DNA of 6,403 nt from positions 1-6,403 of the forward strand of contig CANRMO010000140.1 in assembly GCA_947631755.1 (NCBI GenBank). The letters run 5' to 3'. The notes under the pieces were generated by a model, which was not told the DNA's origin, did no database searches, and saw nothing but the letters and a program-made list of their open reading frames with translations. Shown piece by piece: positions 6,334 through 6,403 of the stretch. This stretch comes from an uncultured Lachnospiraceae bacterium (GTDB taxonomy: Bacteria > Bacillota > Clostridia > Lachnospirales > Lachnospiraceae). Each line of letters begins with the position of its first letter. The first letter of the stretch is position 1. The position numbers and the translations under genes are program-made.

Positions 6334-6347
6334 AGTATAATAATGGT

Positions 6348-6371
6348 GTAGTCAGTCAAGACTACTCAGTC
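6348..6371 (-). repeat. Nested inverted and direct repeats upstream of citrate synthase
   Basis: GTAGTC (6348-6353 on the plus strand) and GACTAC (6360-6365) form a perfect 6-bp inverted repeat around AGTCAA. On the minus strand GACTGAGTAG (6362-6371) and GACTGACTAC (6348-6357) are direct repeats 14 bases apart with two differences. A further short palindrome, TATAG-TTT-CTATA, lies at 6372-6384. The cluster is in the leader or promoter of citrate synthase and may be an operator; no regulator family is recognised. Confidence 0.4.
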
Positions 6372-6403
6372 TATAGTTTCTATAACTAATTGATAACCGT
6401 AAG

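Noticed and set aside
6334..6359. TTGACT and TATACT as the citrate synthase promoter
   Set aside because: The spacer is only 14 bases, and transcription would start inside the ribosome binding site. A promoter further upstream is more likely, but I could not identify one with confidence.
1..6403. CRISPR array, insertion sequence, tRNA or rRNA
   Set aside because: No regularly spaced repeats, transposase motifs, terminal inverted repeats, cloverleaf or rRNA sequence were seen on either strand.

Overview
The window looks like a chromosomal segment of an anaerobic Bacillota, most likely a clostridium of the Lachnospiraceae type. This is inferred from strong AGGAGG-type ribosome binding sites, an AT-rich extended -10 promoter, a clostridial-type long citrate synthase, a MurE of the meso-diaminopimelate motif class, and a short FliD-like secreted-type protein of a kind I associate with that family. 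No species can be named. Every gene I can support lies on the minus strand, so transcription runs from right to left.

In transcription order, the right end (6321-6403) holds a leader with repeats. Citrate synthase (4944-6320, TTG start) follows, then a Cof-type HAD phosphatase (4121-4912) and a MurE-family ligase (2638-4107). The gaps are 31 and 13 bases, so these three probably form one operon. After murE a 15-bp RNA hairpin (2561-2616) ends in a U-run and covers the ribosome binding site of the next gene, a MelB-like GPH-family cation symporter (1216-2559). A separate promoter (1181-1208) and AT-rich leader then drive a 234-residue, cysteine-free FliD-like protein (382-1086), which ends in a clear intrinsic terminator (301-333). 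The first 76 codons of rsmE (1-228) run off the left edge.

Functionally this is housekeeping metabolism (citrate/2-oxoglutarate supply, a sugar-phosphate or nucleotide-type phosphatase, cell wall precursor synthesis, sugar uptake, 16S rRNA methylation) with one poorly understood accessory protein. No mobile element, CRISPR array, tRNA or rRNA is visible. The points most worth a second look are the MurE-like ligase with several altered family motifs, the hairpin that masks the transporter start, the orphan FliD-like protein with its own promoter and leader, and the repeat cluster upstream of citrate synthase. I did not find convincing evidence for a wholly new system. No gene-free stretch exceeds 300 bases.
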